A stretch of 22,861 nt of DNA from Gnetum montanum (GCA_015680685.1 MNCI01038201.1:293289-316149); one strand, 5' to 3'; positions 10,477 through 22,650 are shown, counted from the first letter of the stretch. Numbers and translations are program-made. The notes: generated by a model not told the origin, from the letters alone.

Positions 10477-11609
10477 GGAGAAGCTCTAGATGTTATGAGT
10501 GATAGGGCAGTAGAAGGATCGGGGTTAGGAATGTCAGTTGTCATAGTAGTGGAAAGAATTGCAAAGGAGTTGCTTGTATTAATAGTTAAAGCTGGGTTAG
10601 TTTTGGGCAAAGGAGAGGAAGGAGGAGTAGTGGTTTTAGATGCTTTGGCCCTTTTCCTTCCTCCTACCATGACAAACTCATCCCATAAAAGTGAGTCTTG
10701 GACTGATTGTGAGTGGATGATTGGTGCTTTAGACCTGGCCTTAATGAGAGAATGGGATTGAGAGACTCTTGCCTTGAAGGGAGTAGATGAGAAAAAAAGG
10801 TGTGAAGCATTGTTAGAAGTAGGACTGACCTTAATGGGAGCAACTGGTGGGTTAGGTTGAGGAGTGACTACAGGACTGGATTTGGGAGGATTGGTTTGAG
10901 ATTTTTTTTTAGCTAGAAAGGGACAGGTGGAAATGTGATGCTCTGCACGATGGAAGTAGCTACAGGAGTTAGGAAGATAAAAATAGTCTACCTTTTGTTT
11001 AAAAGTTTTGCCTCTAGCTCTTAAGGATAAAGTGGTTTTCTTTTGGAAAATGTCTAGTTTGATACAGTAGCGATGATAGTGAGCCCTCTTAACCTTAATT
11101 CCATGGTCAGAGATGACTCGACCTAAGGTGCTAACTATGTCTCATTCAATAGGTGAAAAGATTAAAGGAAGATGAGGTAGCTCTACATAATAAGGGACAA
11201 TATTAAAGGCTGGGTCGCTGACATTGAAATCAAATTTCCAGGCCCAGGTGATAAGTGTAGCTTTACAAGCAGGAAAAATTCGAAGAGAGAGAGCTTTCTC
11301 GATTTGAGAAGCCTCAGAAAGTTCAACAAGGACAAAATTACGAGCATAGTATCGAGCGCGTAAGACTTGAATTCTGTGGGCTTGTAAAATAGTTTTAATA
11401 TGCAGATTGATGCTTAAGGAGCGAGGTAGATAACCTACTATCTGAAAAAAAATAAAACGTGCAGAAAAGTCTTGAGAAATAGAGTCAAAAATATCTTCAG
11501 GTAATAGAAAATCCAAAGATTCTGAGTTGGGAGAACTTCCTTGAGGAGAAGAAGGAGCAGCCGCTGAAGATTCGTCCATATCCTTGCTTGAAAGGAGCTC
11601 CTCGTCCAT
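10473..11609 (-). pseudogene. LINE ORF1: DUF4283-like RNA-binding protein with zinc knuckle
   Basis: The start MDEELLSSKDM at 11609 is preferred over an upstream ATG at 11768 because residues from there look like untranslated GC-rich leader. An acidic Ser-rich N-terminus leads into a DUF4283-like domain (DIFDSISQDFSARFIFFQIVGY, then YVELPHLPLIFSPIE). A TGA at 11142-11144 stands where plant LINEs often have Trp. The frame continues through a CX3..H..C knuckle, CSYFHRAEHHISTC, in which the second Cys of the usual CCHC appears to be Phe. A Pro/Ser-rich tail ends with a basic GGRKRAKAS. The stop overlaps the ORF2 start. The family binds element RNA in the retrotransposition particle. Confidence 0.85.
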
Positions 11610-12228
11610 TGGAACTAGCTCAACGCCGGTAGGAATGCAGTGGCAGCCCTGGTACAACCCGCAGCAATAGCACCACGATGCAGACCCTACTGTCCGCTGC
11701 AACCGTTGCCCCACAGCCACTAGAGCGCGACATAGCAACCCTGGCTCACAGCCACCAAAGTGTAGCACGCGTGGCAGAAGGTCTAGCGCTCCTAGATCCT
11801 CTTGTCCGAGTTTCCCCAGTGCTGGTTTTAGATCTAATTCTAGATCTGGGTTAATTCCCAGATCTGCAAAAGGTCAGCCACAACAGCAGCGCGCGATCCG
11901 CTGCTCAGGCTGCGTTCAGGCAAACCTCTGGAGCTTCTGATCTCGCACCCAGCAGAGCACCCGCGCGAACGCCGTGCACCCTGCCACGTCCACCACAACT
12001 CAACCTGCAGCGCCTCTATTTACACGCGTAGAGAGAGACAAGCCAGGCAGAGGCAAAAAGCAGCGCAAGCGTCGCGGTGAAGAAATTCGAGAAAACGAGC
12101 GGCACGGCCGCAACAGATGAAAGTTCCTCTGGAACCCTTTCAACGTTCCAGTTTCTGAGCCGACACAAATCTAGCGCTTAGGCCACGCTCATGCGTCTGG
12201 GACCTTGGATAAAGCTTCGAATTTATCC
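11610..12228 (-). other. LINE 5' untranslated/internal promoter region
   Basis: This GC-rich stretch lies between the element's 5' end and ORF1 and has no conserved ORF. Its terminal 22 bp (12207-12228) form an interrupted palindrome: GGATAAA, an 8-nt centre, then TTTATCC. That end sits directly against the target duplication. Confidence 0.7.
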
Positions 12229-12243
12229 TCTTGACCATTTTAG
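12229..12243. repeat. Target-site duplication, right copy
   Basis: TCTTGACCATTTTAG is identical to 6331-6345 and marks the 5' end of the minus-strand LINE. Confidence 0.95.
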
Positions 12244-13569
12244 AATTTGCTAGTGCAACAATCAAAAATTATTCAGAAAAATAGTAATGCAAAACATTAA
12301 TTCCATAGTGTTCAAGAATAGTTTGAATCACTGGCGTAAAACCCTTATTTGGGCAAACAAATCCAATAATCTATAGAAATATGTATCATGAAGTGATATC
12401 TTTTGACAAGGATTCATATAAATCATTAGGTAAAACAAAATCAAAAACTCTAAAGTTCTTTATATTCTCTATGATTTGAGAGACATTAGTATTTTCCATC
12501 TTTAGATCATTCCTCACTAAAAGAAAATAGTTGCAAAAACTCCACTAGAAACCCTTGAGATGAACAAACCCTGGGTAAGAACAACCAAGAATTAATTTCT
12601 TGTAACTTTATATATGCAGTTCTCCTACTACATTATAAGGACATTATAAGGAAATGTAGGTAGGGCTTTAGCTTTAGGTACAAGTACTTCGCCTATTCTT
12701 CGGAGAAGAGAGTTAAATGTTGATGCATATAGCATAAGAATGTATCCTAGCTATCTTAAGGTGATTTTGCATGTGAGTATCGTTATGTTCATGTGTCCCA
12801 TGTGTATGTTCTAGCATCCCTTATTTACATGTTTATTCTAAGTGTACTTATTATGCTTCTCACCATGCTCTAACGGGTACCATATGTAATTGCTATATTA
12901 TAGTCCTTCCCCGTTTCATTCTTGGTCTCAAAGGTAATGCAATGCTCTCAATAACGGTGCCCTAACAAGTACGACACAAGAGGTTGGACAGTTAAAAATT
13001 AAAAGAATGAAGGAACCACACCACTGGCAATAATTTGATGACATTTTGATGATTAGTTAACAACACGTGGCAATGAGAAATTGCACATTTGTTGCATGTG
13101 TAAACCTGGCCACTAAAATTTTAAAATACCATAATATCCACTACACCGAGGCCACATACACTTTTGCCACAAATATGATCCGAAAGTTTCGGATATTCTC
13201 CGCGTCTGTCCTGTGAATGAAGATAACGAACGCAAGGATGGGGAAGAGAACGGACATCACATGAAGTATCATTTTCTATTTTGAAAGATAAAAACCCAAC
13301 TGTCAGGGACCTCCATCGTTCGAATTCTGTTAATTTTTACCCAAAATTTCTTTGGCGTGTCAGCTTGTTATTTATTTTAAGATGCAAGGTTGTTTCTTGT
13401 GATGGGGGCGGTTTTCGTTTATCTTTATCGTGACAGATTCGCAGCCAGGAATCCACCTCATCCACCTCATCTATCTGATTGCAGCAGCAGTATCAGCAAA
13501 CAAAAGGATTAAAAAGTAAAGAAAAACAGAATCCCCAGCACCTGCAGCGGATGCCGTTGACGGATTGTC
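12244..13569. other. FBPase upstream region; no gene seen
   Basis: AT-rich, with no coherent ORF. An ACATTATAAGG direct duplication lies near 12632-12655. A G-box and a TATA box lie closer to the gene and are listed separately. Confidence 0.5.
13064..13069 (+). promoter_or_regulatory. G-box (CACGTG) in ACACGTGGCA
   Basis: The perfect CACGTG core with GC on its 3' side (ACGTGGC) matches the plant G-box/ABRE consensus bound by bZIP and bHLH factors. It lies about 500 bp upstream of the FBPase TATA box. It could link expression to light, sugar or ABA, but one site at this distance is weak evidence. Confidence 0.35.
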
Positions 13570-13576
13570 TATAAAA
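13570..13576 (+). promoter_or_regulatory. TATA box of the FBPase gene
   Basis: TATAAAA lies 64 bp upstream of the ATG at 13640. It would place transcription initiation near 13600 and give a 5' leader of about 40 nt. It is the only good TATA match in the immediate upstream region. Confidence 0.6.
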
Positions 13577-13639
13577 GTAGAACGCACCCAAATTGCAGAA
13601 GCGTAAATGAAGAAGCAAATTGTGCAGCAGCAGTAGAAG

Positions 13640-16486
<2,847 letters not shown>

Positions 16487-16938
16487 ATTTATTCTATTTC
16501 TTGTAACTGAGTTCCGTGGTTTGAGCTCTGATCTGGTTGGATTTTGTATGTTATGAATTTTATTTCTCCGCAATGACTGGATCTCTCTACGAGTAATCAA
16601 TGCCAAATTTATCAATCTGTTTGTAAAAGTAAAGTTTCTTCCAAATTGAGAAGTGGGTCACCGCACACGAATCAATTGAATCTTCCTTCGAAATTGGGAG
16701 GGAGAAATTAATATTAAAAATTTTAGGCAAAATCGCAAAATCGGAGACTTTTTTGGAATAATCGGATGGGAAATTTGCTGTAAATTGCGTGAAAATCGGA
16801 CTTAACTCGGTCAATTTTACGATTAAAAAACTTTTATTTCGGTGTTTCAAATTTTAAATTTTTTCTGTTTTAAACTTAAATTTTCACTAAAGTTGAAAGT
16901 TCCTCCTTTAAGGTTTGGTTACATAAACTTAATAAAAT
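16487..16938. other. FBPase 3' flank; no gene seen
   Basis: AT-rich. It contains several ATCGG/AATCGG words between about 16720 and 16800 but no ORF with recognisable content. The FBPase polyadenylation site should lie in its first 200-300 bp; no strong AATAAA is near the stop. Confidence 0.5.
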
Positions 16939-17053
16939 GGGTAGGATGATACTAGTAGTAATCTATCGGATCAGAATTTGGTAATTAAACAAGCCTAGGT
17001 TAAAGTAGTACTAGGATGGGTGACCTTTCAGGAAGTTTTTGTATTGCACCCTT
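16939..17053 (+). pseudogene. 5S rRNA-derived sequence (pseudogene, SINE3-like or Cassandra-type)
   Basis: Over about 115 bp the sequence follows plant 5S rRNA from its first bases (GGGTAGGATGATAC) to its last (GTATTGCACCCTT). Within the internal promoter, GTAGTACTAGGATGGGTGACC-like sequence is intact at 17009-17028. The middle part is more diverged, with a short deletion after CGGATC. It is a single copy without tandem neighbours, so it is not a 5S array. It may be a retroposed pseudogene, a 5S-derived SINE head, or the 5S segment of a Cassandra-type TRIM LTR; I cannot see LTR ends to decide. Confidence 0.8.
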
Positions 17054-17067
17054 CAAGAGCCACTTTC

Positions 17068-17290
17068 TTGTTTAATGGAAATAAAGTCAAGTTGGATTTT
17101 CAAGACAACAAAGAGAATGGTTCGCAACATGTTATATAATAGAGAAAGCCATTTTCTTACAACAATTGCTTAATGGAAATAAAGTTAGATTTTCAAGAGG
17201 AAGTTCTACTTTAAATTAAGAGATTTTCAAGAGGAAGTTCTACATCAAAATAAGAGACAAAATCATGTTAGATTTTCAAAAAGAAGTTCA
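17068..17290 (+). repeat. Short imperfect direct repeats
   Basis: TTAATGGAAATAAAGT occurs twice, near 17073 and 17171. GATTTTCAAGA or close variants occur at about 17095, 17188, 17222 and 17271, three of them followed by GAAGTTC. The block lies just 3' of the 5S-like sequence and may be part of the same retroposon. Confidence 0.55.
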
Positions 17291-17375
17291 AAAATGCTGG
17301 AATTGAAATGTTAGTGGTAGCCTTGGTTTAATTCTAAATGTGGTAGCTAGAATTAAATTAAAAACACAAAAATCT

Positions 17376-17564
17376 CTGATGAGTGGCGAGGTACCCCTAC
17401 ACTCAACCATACGAATACGAGTGTTTCACGCACGATCTAGTCGAACTTCGTAGATAGACTAGCGCAGTTCGTTGTCTTCCCACCTGGACTAGTATTAGCT
17501 TTGTCACGTATGGTTTAGTTTAGAGTGAGGTGTATGATGTGTTCCTATACTAATGCTACTCCTG
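17376..17564 (+). repeat. Dispersed LTR-like repeat, copy C (truncated)
   Basis: It starts TGATGAGTGGCGAGG and stays close to copy A through the CACGTATGGTTTAGT and GAGGTGTATGATGTGT landmarks up to GCTACTCCTG. Similarity then stops abruptly where TGTAACGACGG begins. The missing 3' half suggests truncation by, or insertion of, the sequence to the right. Confidence 0.6.
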
Positions 17565-18016
17565 GGTGTAACGACGGAAAACGTCGGCAGCTGGAAATAC
17601 CGACCGAAATTCCGTGTACACAGCTTTAACCACGGATCCGCGCGAGGGCTAAGCTGGAAAAACGAATCCGCGGTGCCCTGAACGGTCTTGTCGATCAGAC
17701 AGGGACTTACGGGTCAGTAAAAGCGGTGACGATTACGGATTTTTGCGTGACGTGATTTGTTGCGAGAGATCGTAAAACGGGGAGACAACGACGTAGATGG
17801 ATCGTTGCGAAGATAACGCTAAAACGCCGAAAAGATGCTAATCGGGAGAGAGAAAAAAAAAGTGGATGTCGCAAAGATCAAAGATCTATGTTTCAATGCT
17901 GGATCAGATGTATACTTGCGTATATATTACGTTACAATGGGAGAAAACCCCCAACAACTGGATACAAAATGAGCACAAAACAACAAGAAAACTGTCTGGA
18001 CAGAAGTCTGATCTAC

Positions 18017-18184
18017 CTTGTAGGCCCAAAGCTTAGGTGCAGGAATGGTCAAGCTCTGAAGTCTGTCGATCTTTTGAACGATAGAACCTGCTAACTGGGC
18101 GAGACGACTCTGCAATTCCCGTTCTGCTTCTTTACTTCGGGTAGATCTGCTGTTAGGACTCAGGCGTGCTGCGTTCTGTTTCTG
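18017..18184 (-). other. Candidate minus-strand exon (56 codons, coiled-coil-like)
   Basis: Read on the minus strand, CCTTTAG precedes 18184 and AAG/GTAGAT follows 18017, giving plausible acceptor and donor sites around 168 nt in one open phase-0 frame. The translation is hydrophilic with a heptad-like stretch (SKEAERELQSRLAQLAGSIV). It has no ATG and would need another exon. No family was recognised; it may be chance. Confidence 0.25.
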
Positions 18185-18387
18185 CTAAAGGATAATGTTT
18201 GCAGCGATTACCAAAAGGTTGCTCTTGTTTCTCTGTTCAAGGCGATAAGCGTTCCCTTGCTCAGAAAATGCTCTTGTCCTCTTGATCTGCTGCCAACAAA
18301 AGCGATAAAATGCTCTGGTGCTCTGGTTTGTTTTCTTGTTTAGTCGCCAACTCTCTCTAATCCCCCTTGTATATTTGTCAGCCGGAG

Positions 18388-18395
18388 TATTTATA
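18388..18395 (-). promoter_or_regulatory. TATAAATA box pointing left (possible divergent promoter)
   Basis: TATAAATA on the minus strand, flanked by GC-rich sequence, lies about 200 bp upstream of the candidate minus-strand exon and 360 bp from the start of the plus-strand gene. The placement fits divergent transcription or an LTR-type promoter reading left. There is no experimental or second-motif support. Confidence 0.35.
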
Positions 18396-18636
18396 GGCCG
18401 CGACACGCGCAACCCTGATGATGTGGGCCCGAATGTCGAGGATCCTGTTGACGCGATTCTTTTAAGTCGAACTGCGACTACGCACAACACGCTCTTTTGC
18501 ATGCTGTGCGTGTAATTGCGTACTGTGCGTGCAAAGATCAGGCCCATGATAGGCGTGTCTCGGCTGTGTTTGCGCTCATTCGCTTTGTGTTGCGTGCGTG
18601 AGCGCACTGACGTAAAAACAATGAGTTCAAGATCGT

Positions 18637-18760
18637 TTTACGCTCACCACGCAACTATGCGTGGCAAAGCGTAAATGTAACGTACGCTCACTACGCAACC
18701 GTGCGTGGTGAAGCGTAAACAAAGTGCAACTTACGTTCATCACACAACTGCGCGTGATGG
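18637..18760. repeat. Three tandem imperfect hairpins overlapping the start codon
   Basis: The units begin near 18639, 18683 and 18732, 44 and 49 bp apart. In unit 1, TTTACGCT pairs with AGCGTAAA and CCACGCA with TGCGTGG. In unit 2, TACGCT pairs with AAGCGTA around CACTACGCA/TGCGTGGTG. In unit 3, TCATCAC pairs with GTGATGG, one pair being G-T. The ATG of the plus-strand gene (18757-18759) lies inside the 3' arm of unit 3. In RNA they could form stacked stem-loops in the leader; in DNA they are palindromic sites. Confidence 0.8.
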
Positions 18761-21700
18761 CACCGAAGGCAAAGAAGCAGAATGCCAAACTGGCGAAAAT
18801 CGACGAAGTGCAGGCAAGCCTGAACCGTGTCTCAAAGGCGCTGATCGAGGTCTGCGATCCGACGCCCCTTAACCGGTAGGCCATTCTTCTTGTACCTACG
18901 CTTGCTCTATATGTCTATTTGTTTTGTTTTGTGAGTGTTTCTTGCGTGAATGCGTATGTCAAGTTATGGGCCTCGGCTTAGTGCGAGGGTTTTGGTGAGG
19001 TTGCGTTCATTGCCGTTGTCAGGGACAAACCTTGCGTCGTTGCAAGGGTTTGGGCAATTTCGGCCTGGTTGCGTTTTACGATTTCTGTGCTAGTTCTAGA
19101 CATGCAGATGTAGGTGTTTTAATGAATCTTGCTAGTTTCTACAGCATCGCGCTGAAGCCCATCCTGCTTGTGCTGGATGTTGTTGGGGTTTTATGCTGGT
19201 TAAACCCTATCGTCCCAAATGTCCCTCCTCCGCACACAAGAGTGCAGGGGAAGGCCATCTGGTACCGAAAGGGTGCGTTGGAATTCTTGCAGTTTTTACT
19301 GCGTAGGTTCAGCATCATCATTTGGTCGCATGTGACCGGAGATGTTGCCGGGGCCGTTCTGGAGCACCTGTTGCCAGGGTCTTCGCAGGGGATTCTGGCC
19401 TATCTGACAGACGGGGCGGTTGAAACGGGCAATCCCGAGGACCGAGCACTCAGCTCTCGGGGTCTGAGGAGCTTGCATTGGATCTGGGGTATGACCCGCT
19501 TCAACTGCTACCACGCATACAATACGTTGTTCGTGGCCCGTCATGTGTCAACGTATTTTCAGAACCCTCAAGGCACGGTATACTACGCAGGCGGGTAAGC
19601 AGATCTGGATGACCGTTCTGTCTTTATGTGTTAGAATGCTTGTTTTCGATGTAAAAGGGAGTAAGAGAGATCTAGCTGTAGAGCGTGAATTGAACTTACG
19701 TTGTATCGTACAGGTTTTTTATCCGTGACAACAAACTAATCGGCGACGGCGATACGCTACCCTGTGCCGAAACGGCGATAACGCTATTTACCGCGACGAA
19801 TAACGTACGAGCCGGTGTCCTCGGACAAATCGGTCACGAGATGCGTGAGTACCACTCACGCTATGAGGAGGCCTTCAAGAAGTGCCAGGGCCTCGGGTGG
19901 CTGCACGAGGATTGGACGCTGGATCCGCCCCTCAGCGTCGAGGACGTGGAGATAGAACTTCTGTAATTCCCGTTGCCGTTTGGCCCCGGTAAGATTGTTG
20001 CGTGTTTTTATGTGTTATTTGCGTAATTCTGAGTTATGGCTATGGTGATAACGTTTGGCTTGCATCTTTGGCTTACAGTCCGGGAATCTCGGGAGATTAC
20101 CCTAACAATTTCCGGCCGCGAGGCGAGAGATGTCCTCTTTCGTTATGGGGACATCAAAGAGGCACAGCGTTGGCTTAGCCACTCGGCGGCCCCAGCGGCG
20201 GTGGTCACCAACATCCAGACNACCCGTACCTTCCCCAAAACCCTCTCGCAAGCACGGTTCTTTTCAGTGGAACAGACGCGTATTATGCGGGAGGTGCTGG
20301 AGGAGGGAGCCCGATTTGACTGGGGAAATCATCTCGCCAAGGGTTTGTGGAGCGAGATGGTCAAGCTTCGCGAGAAGCTTGAGTCTCACTTCAACGTGCA
20401 TCATGCCTTTTTCATCGCTGCCCTCCGGCGGTTTGCTGAGTTTCTGGTCGTTCAGAAGAATGGGGTCTGGGTACAGCAAGACCGAGACCAATTGTCCAAA
20501 CCCTGGATCGCCCACATCCTCAGCACTACCCGTGGGCAGGACCCGCCGGAAGGGATCGGAGAATCAATGTCCGTGACAACCAAAGGCATGACGGCACCCC
20601 GAGTGCGAGGCCTCGATAGTGTAGGCGGGATAATGCCCACCTACACCGGCGATGCCTCGCGGGGGAAACGCTTGGCAGAGGAAATCGTGGAGCCTGCAGC
20701 TCGGCGGAAGAGGCTCCGTGTGGCTGAGGCCCCTGGAGGCGAGGGAGGCCACACCGTTGGGCTCACGGTGCAGCGGACTAAGCCTCCGCCTGGTAAGTGT
20801 AAAGCCTGTATACGCAATGTTTAACTTTGACTAGTGGAATTGTGTTTCTAACGCATGAGGATGTAAACAGCAAAAACGACAGGTCGATTAACCCCTGAGA
20901 CAGGGGCAATGGTGTTAAAGCGTGGGGAAGGGGCCTCAATTTTGGAAGCAGAGGCCCCGGCTGTTAGCACGCGTCGTGCGCAGCCTTCATCGCGTAGGGC
21001 GGCCCCAGCTGCTAGTGGGAGCCGCGTACAGACTGGGGAGGAGGCCCCTGCTACTGGAGCTAGAGACGCACAGACCCCAGTGCGTGAAATGGAGAAAAGT
21101 ACGGAAGATGTCGATGACGTTGCTACTGTCACCGGCAGAGGTAATGAGCGTATGTTTTTGTTTTTACGGGTTTTGCAAGAATCTGTAAACAGGTAATATC
21201 TAACCGAGTATGTTATAGGAGAAGGAGATGTCTCGACGTCTGCTGCTGCTAACGCGACGTGGAGAGACCTCCCCGATAAGTTTGCCTTCATGGAAGGCGT
21301 GATTAACGACATGATCGAGCGTCTCGAACGCATCGACCCTGGTGTTGGTAAGTTAGTGAAAGTAACTGCGTAATGTCTTGCTTATAATATGTCATCTGTC
21401 TTGATGTTTGTTTTCTGTCAGGAGCTCACCTCCGATGGGACCCCGCGGAGCCCATTGACCTGGACACAGCAGAGCCTCCATCTGATGGGGCGGTCGTGCC
21501 ACGCTACATTTATGAAGAAATGCGTAAATGTGCGTTACGCTCGACACGCTCCGCGTGGGAAAGCAGGAATATCAACGAAGACCTATGGAAAAAACTGCAG
21601 CGGTCAGAACAAAGGGTCGAGTCCTTGACTAAGGAAGTCGAGGACCTGAGGGCGCGCTACGAGTTCCTACAGGCTCGAGTGACAGGCGACGAAGACTGGC

Positions 21701-22552
21701 GTACTGCTATGATTGATCACTCCCGTTATTGGACAGCGATCAGGAACAGCGTACAGACCAGCCGAGCGTTAGTCGAGCAAAGGATGCAAATAGAGCTCCT
21801 TGCTCAGAAGAGCCGAGACTGGAGGGACTACTGCGCGGGTGTTCAGGAATGGGGGCAGAAGGAGAAGGACCACAAGCACGTGTAGAAAAGGGAAAGCACT
21901 ACCTACAGGAAACGCTACCGTGAGTCTGCTATTAAAGCACGGTCTCTGGAGGTCTTTGTGGACACCATCGGAGCGTCCGAGGCCTTCAAGAGGTTTGAAG
22001 AACAGGTGACCGTCACTGCCTCTCCAAAGAGAGCAATGGTCTTTCCTGGGAATCAAACTTCAATCCCTACCTTCTACCCAGATCCTCCCGCTTGGAGCAG
22101 CGTGGAGAAAGGAAAGGTAAAAGCAGGGATGGCTTTGGGCGAGGATACATGGCAAGACCTAACAGAGGACGAAATCATGAAGCGTTTGTGGGCTGGTCTA
22201 GATAAGCTTCCCTTTGCTGCTGAAGCTGGGTCATCTCGGGTAAGTTTACGCATGGCTTAGCCAGCGCGTTTCCAGACATAATGTTGCCTACTCTAATTTT
22301 GATGCTATTATGTATTAGATACCAGAAGGTGGAGAACGTCTGCCAGCTGCAAGGCTGGAAGAGGAAACTATGGAAGCAGAGGTAGAACACAACGAGGAAG
22401 AGCGTCCTCCTGTGGAGCCAGCCTTAGAAGAAGAGACAATCTTTCCAGGAGGGATACTCCCTGGAAACGACGGCCCACTGGAGGACGACCTTATGGGCTT
22501 AGACTTAGAGTTGAGGGACATGGGTGATAGTGGCAGTATGGGTCATGCGTGA
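18757..22552 (+). pseudogene. 8-exon FCP1/NIF-like pseudophosphatase gene with two in-frame stops
   Basis: Exons: 18757-18875, 19145-19594, 19714-19988, 20079-20792, 20871-21140, 21219-21347, 21422-22239, 22319-22552; 3009 nt, 1003 codons, ending TGA. All introns are GT-AG and all phases agree. Residues about 45-245 follow the plant FCP1/NIF HAD fold: LLVLDVVGVLCW, RKGALEFL, IIIWSHV, then NTLFV...NPQGTVY and KLIGDGDTL. The catalytic D-x-D reads D51-V-V53 and the motif III Asp pair reads Ala-Arg, so it should be inactive. The remaining ~750 residues match no family I know; they include a WSEMVKLREKLE helix region, Pro/Ala/Arg-rich linkers, a coiled coil (LQRSEQRVESLTKEVEDL) and an acidic tail. 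TAA at 19964-19966 and TAG at 21883-21885 interrupt the frame. Codons 3' of the TAA still join the next exon in phase. One N at 20221 is neutral (ACN, Thr). It may be a decayed gene, or separate ORFs of a mobile element. Confidence 0.7.
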
Positions 22553-22650
22553 TTTTGCTCATGTCACCAATGTTTTGAAAGACAAACACGTTATAAATTT
22601 TGATTGACTATCAGCTATCTGTCATATTTTTTATTTATTTATTTTTGCCT
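22553..22650. other. 3' flank of the spliced locus, T-rich
   Basis: A T-rich stretch with TTATTTATTTATTT at about 22630-22645 follows the stop. It probably holds the 3' untranslated region, but no clear AATAAA was found. Confidence 0.4.

Larger units (their letters stand above)
6346..12228 (-). mobile_element. Complete L1-type LINE retrotransposon, nonsense-decayed
   Basis: The element is about 5.9 kb long and delimited by 15-bp perfect target-site duplications. In minus-strand order it has a GC-rich 5' region (12228-11610), ORF1 with a DUF4283-like domain and zinc knuckle, ORF2 with endonuclease, reverse transcriptase and zf-RVT domains, a 3' untranslated region with AATAAA at 6386-6381, and a terminal C-run. 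No frameshift was found in either ORF, only eight nonsense codons, so the copy is full length and of moderate age. It separates two parts of the former FBPase upstream region. It cannot mobilise itself with these ORFs. Confidence 0.93.
17565..18636. other. GC-rich upstream block of the spliced locus
   Basis: Composition changes sharply from the AT-rich left flank. It begins TGTAACGACGG at 17567, and CGACG at about 17572 pairs with CGTCG about 5 nt later as a small stem-loop. No coding domain was recognised on the plus strand. On the minus strand there is a TATA-like box and one candidate exon, listed separately. Confidence 0.5.

Noticed and set aside
18185-18607. 140-codon minus-strand ORF
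   Set aside because: Low-complexity translation without recognisable motifs. It crosses the TATA-like box and looks like a chance open frame in GC-rich DNA.
19960-20080. Splicing at GTAATT (19963) to remove the TAA
   Set aside because: Joining it to the acceptor at 20078/20079 shifts the frame away from the long downstream exon. The GTAAGA donor at 19989 is stronger and keeps phase.
20848-21333. 161-codon minus-strand ORF
   Set aside because: It is antisense to exons 5 and 6 and spans their introns. The plus-strand exons have splice-consistent phases, so this is a shadow.
19964-21885. Non-standard genetic code with TAA/TAG read as Gln
   Set aside because: Both stops fit Gln codons and the gene ends in TGA, but the flanking FBPase is an ordinary land-plant nuclear gene and the LINE shows the same transition-type nonsense changes, including TGA. 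Mutation is simpler.
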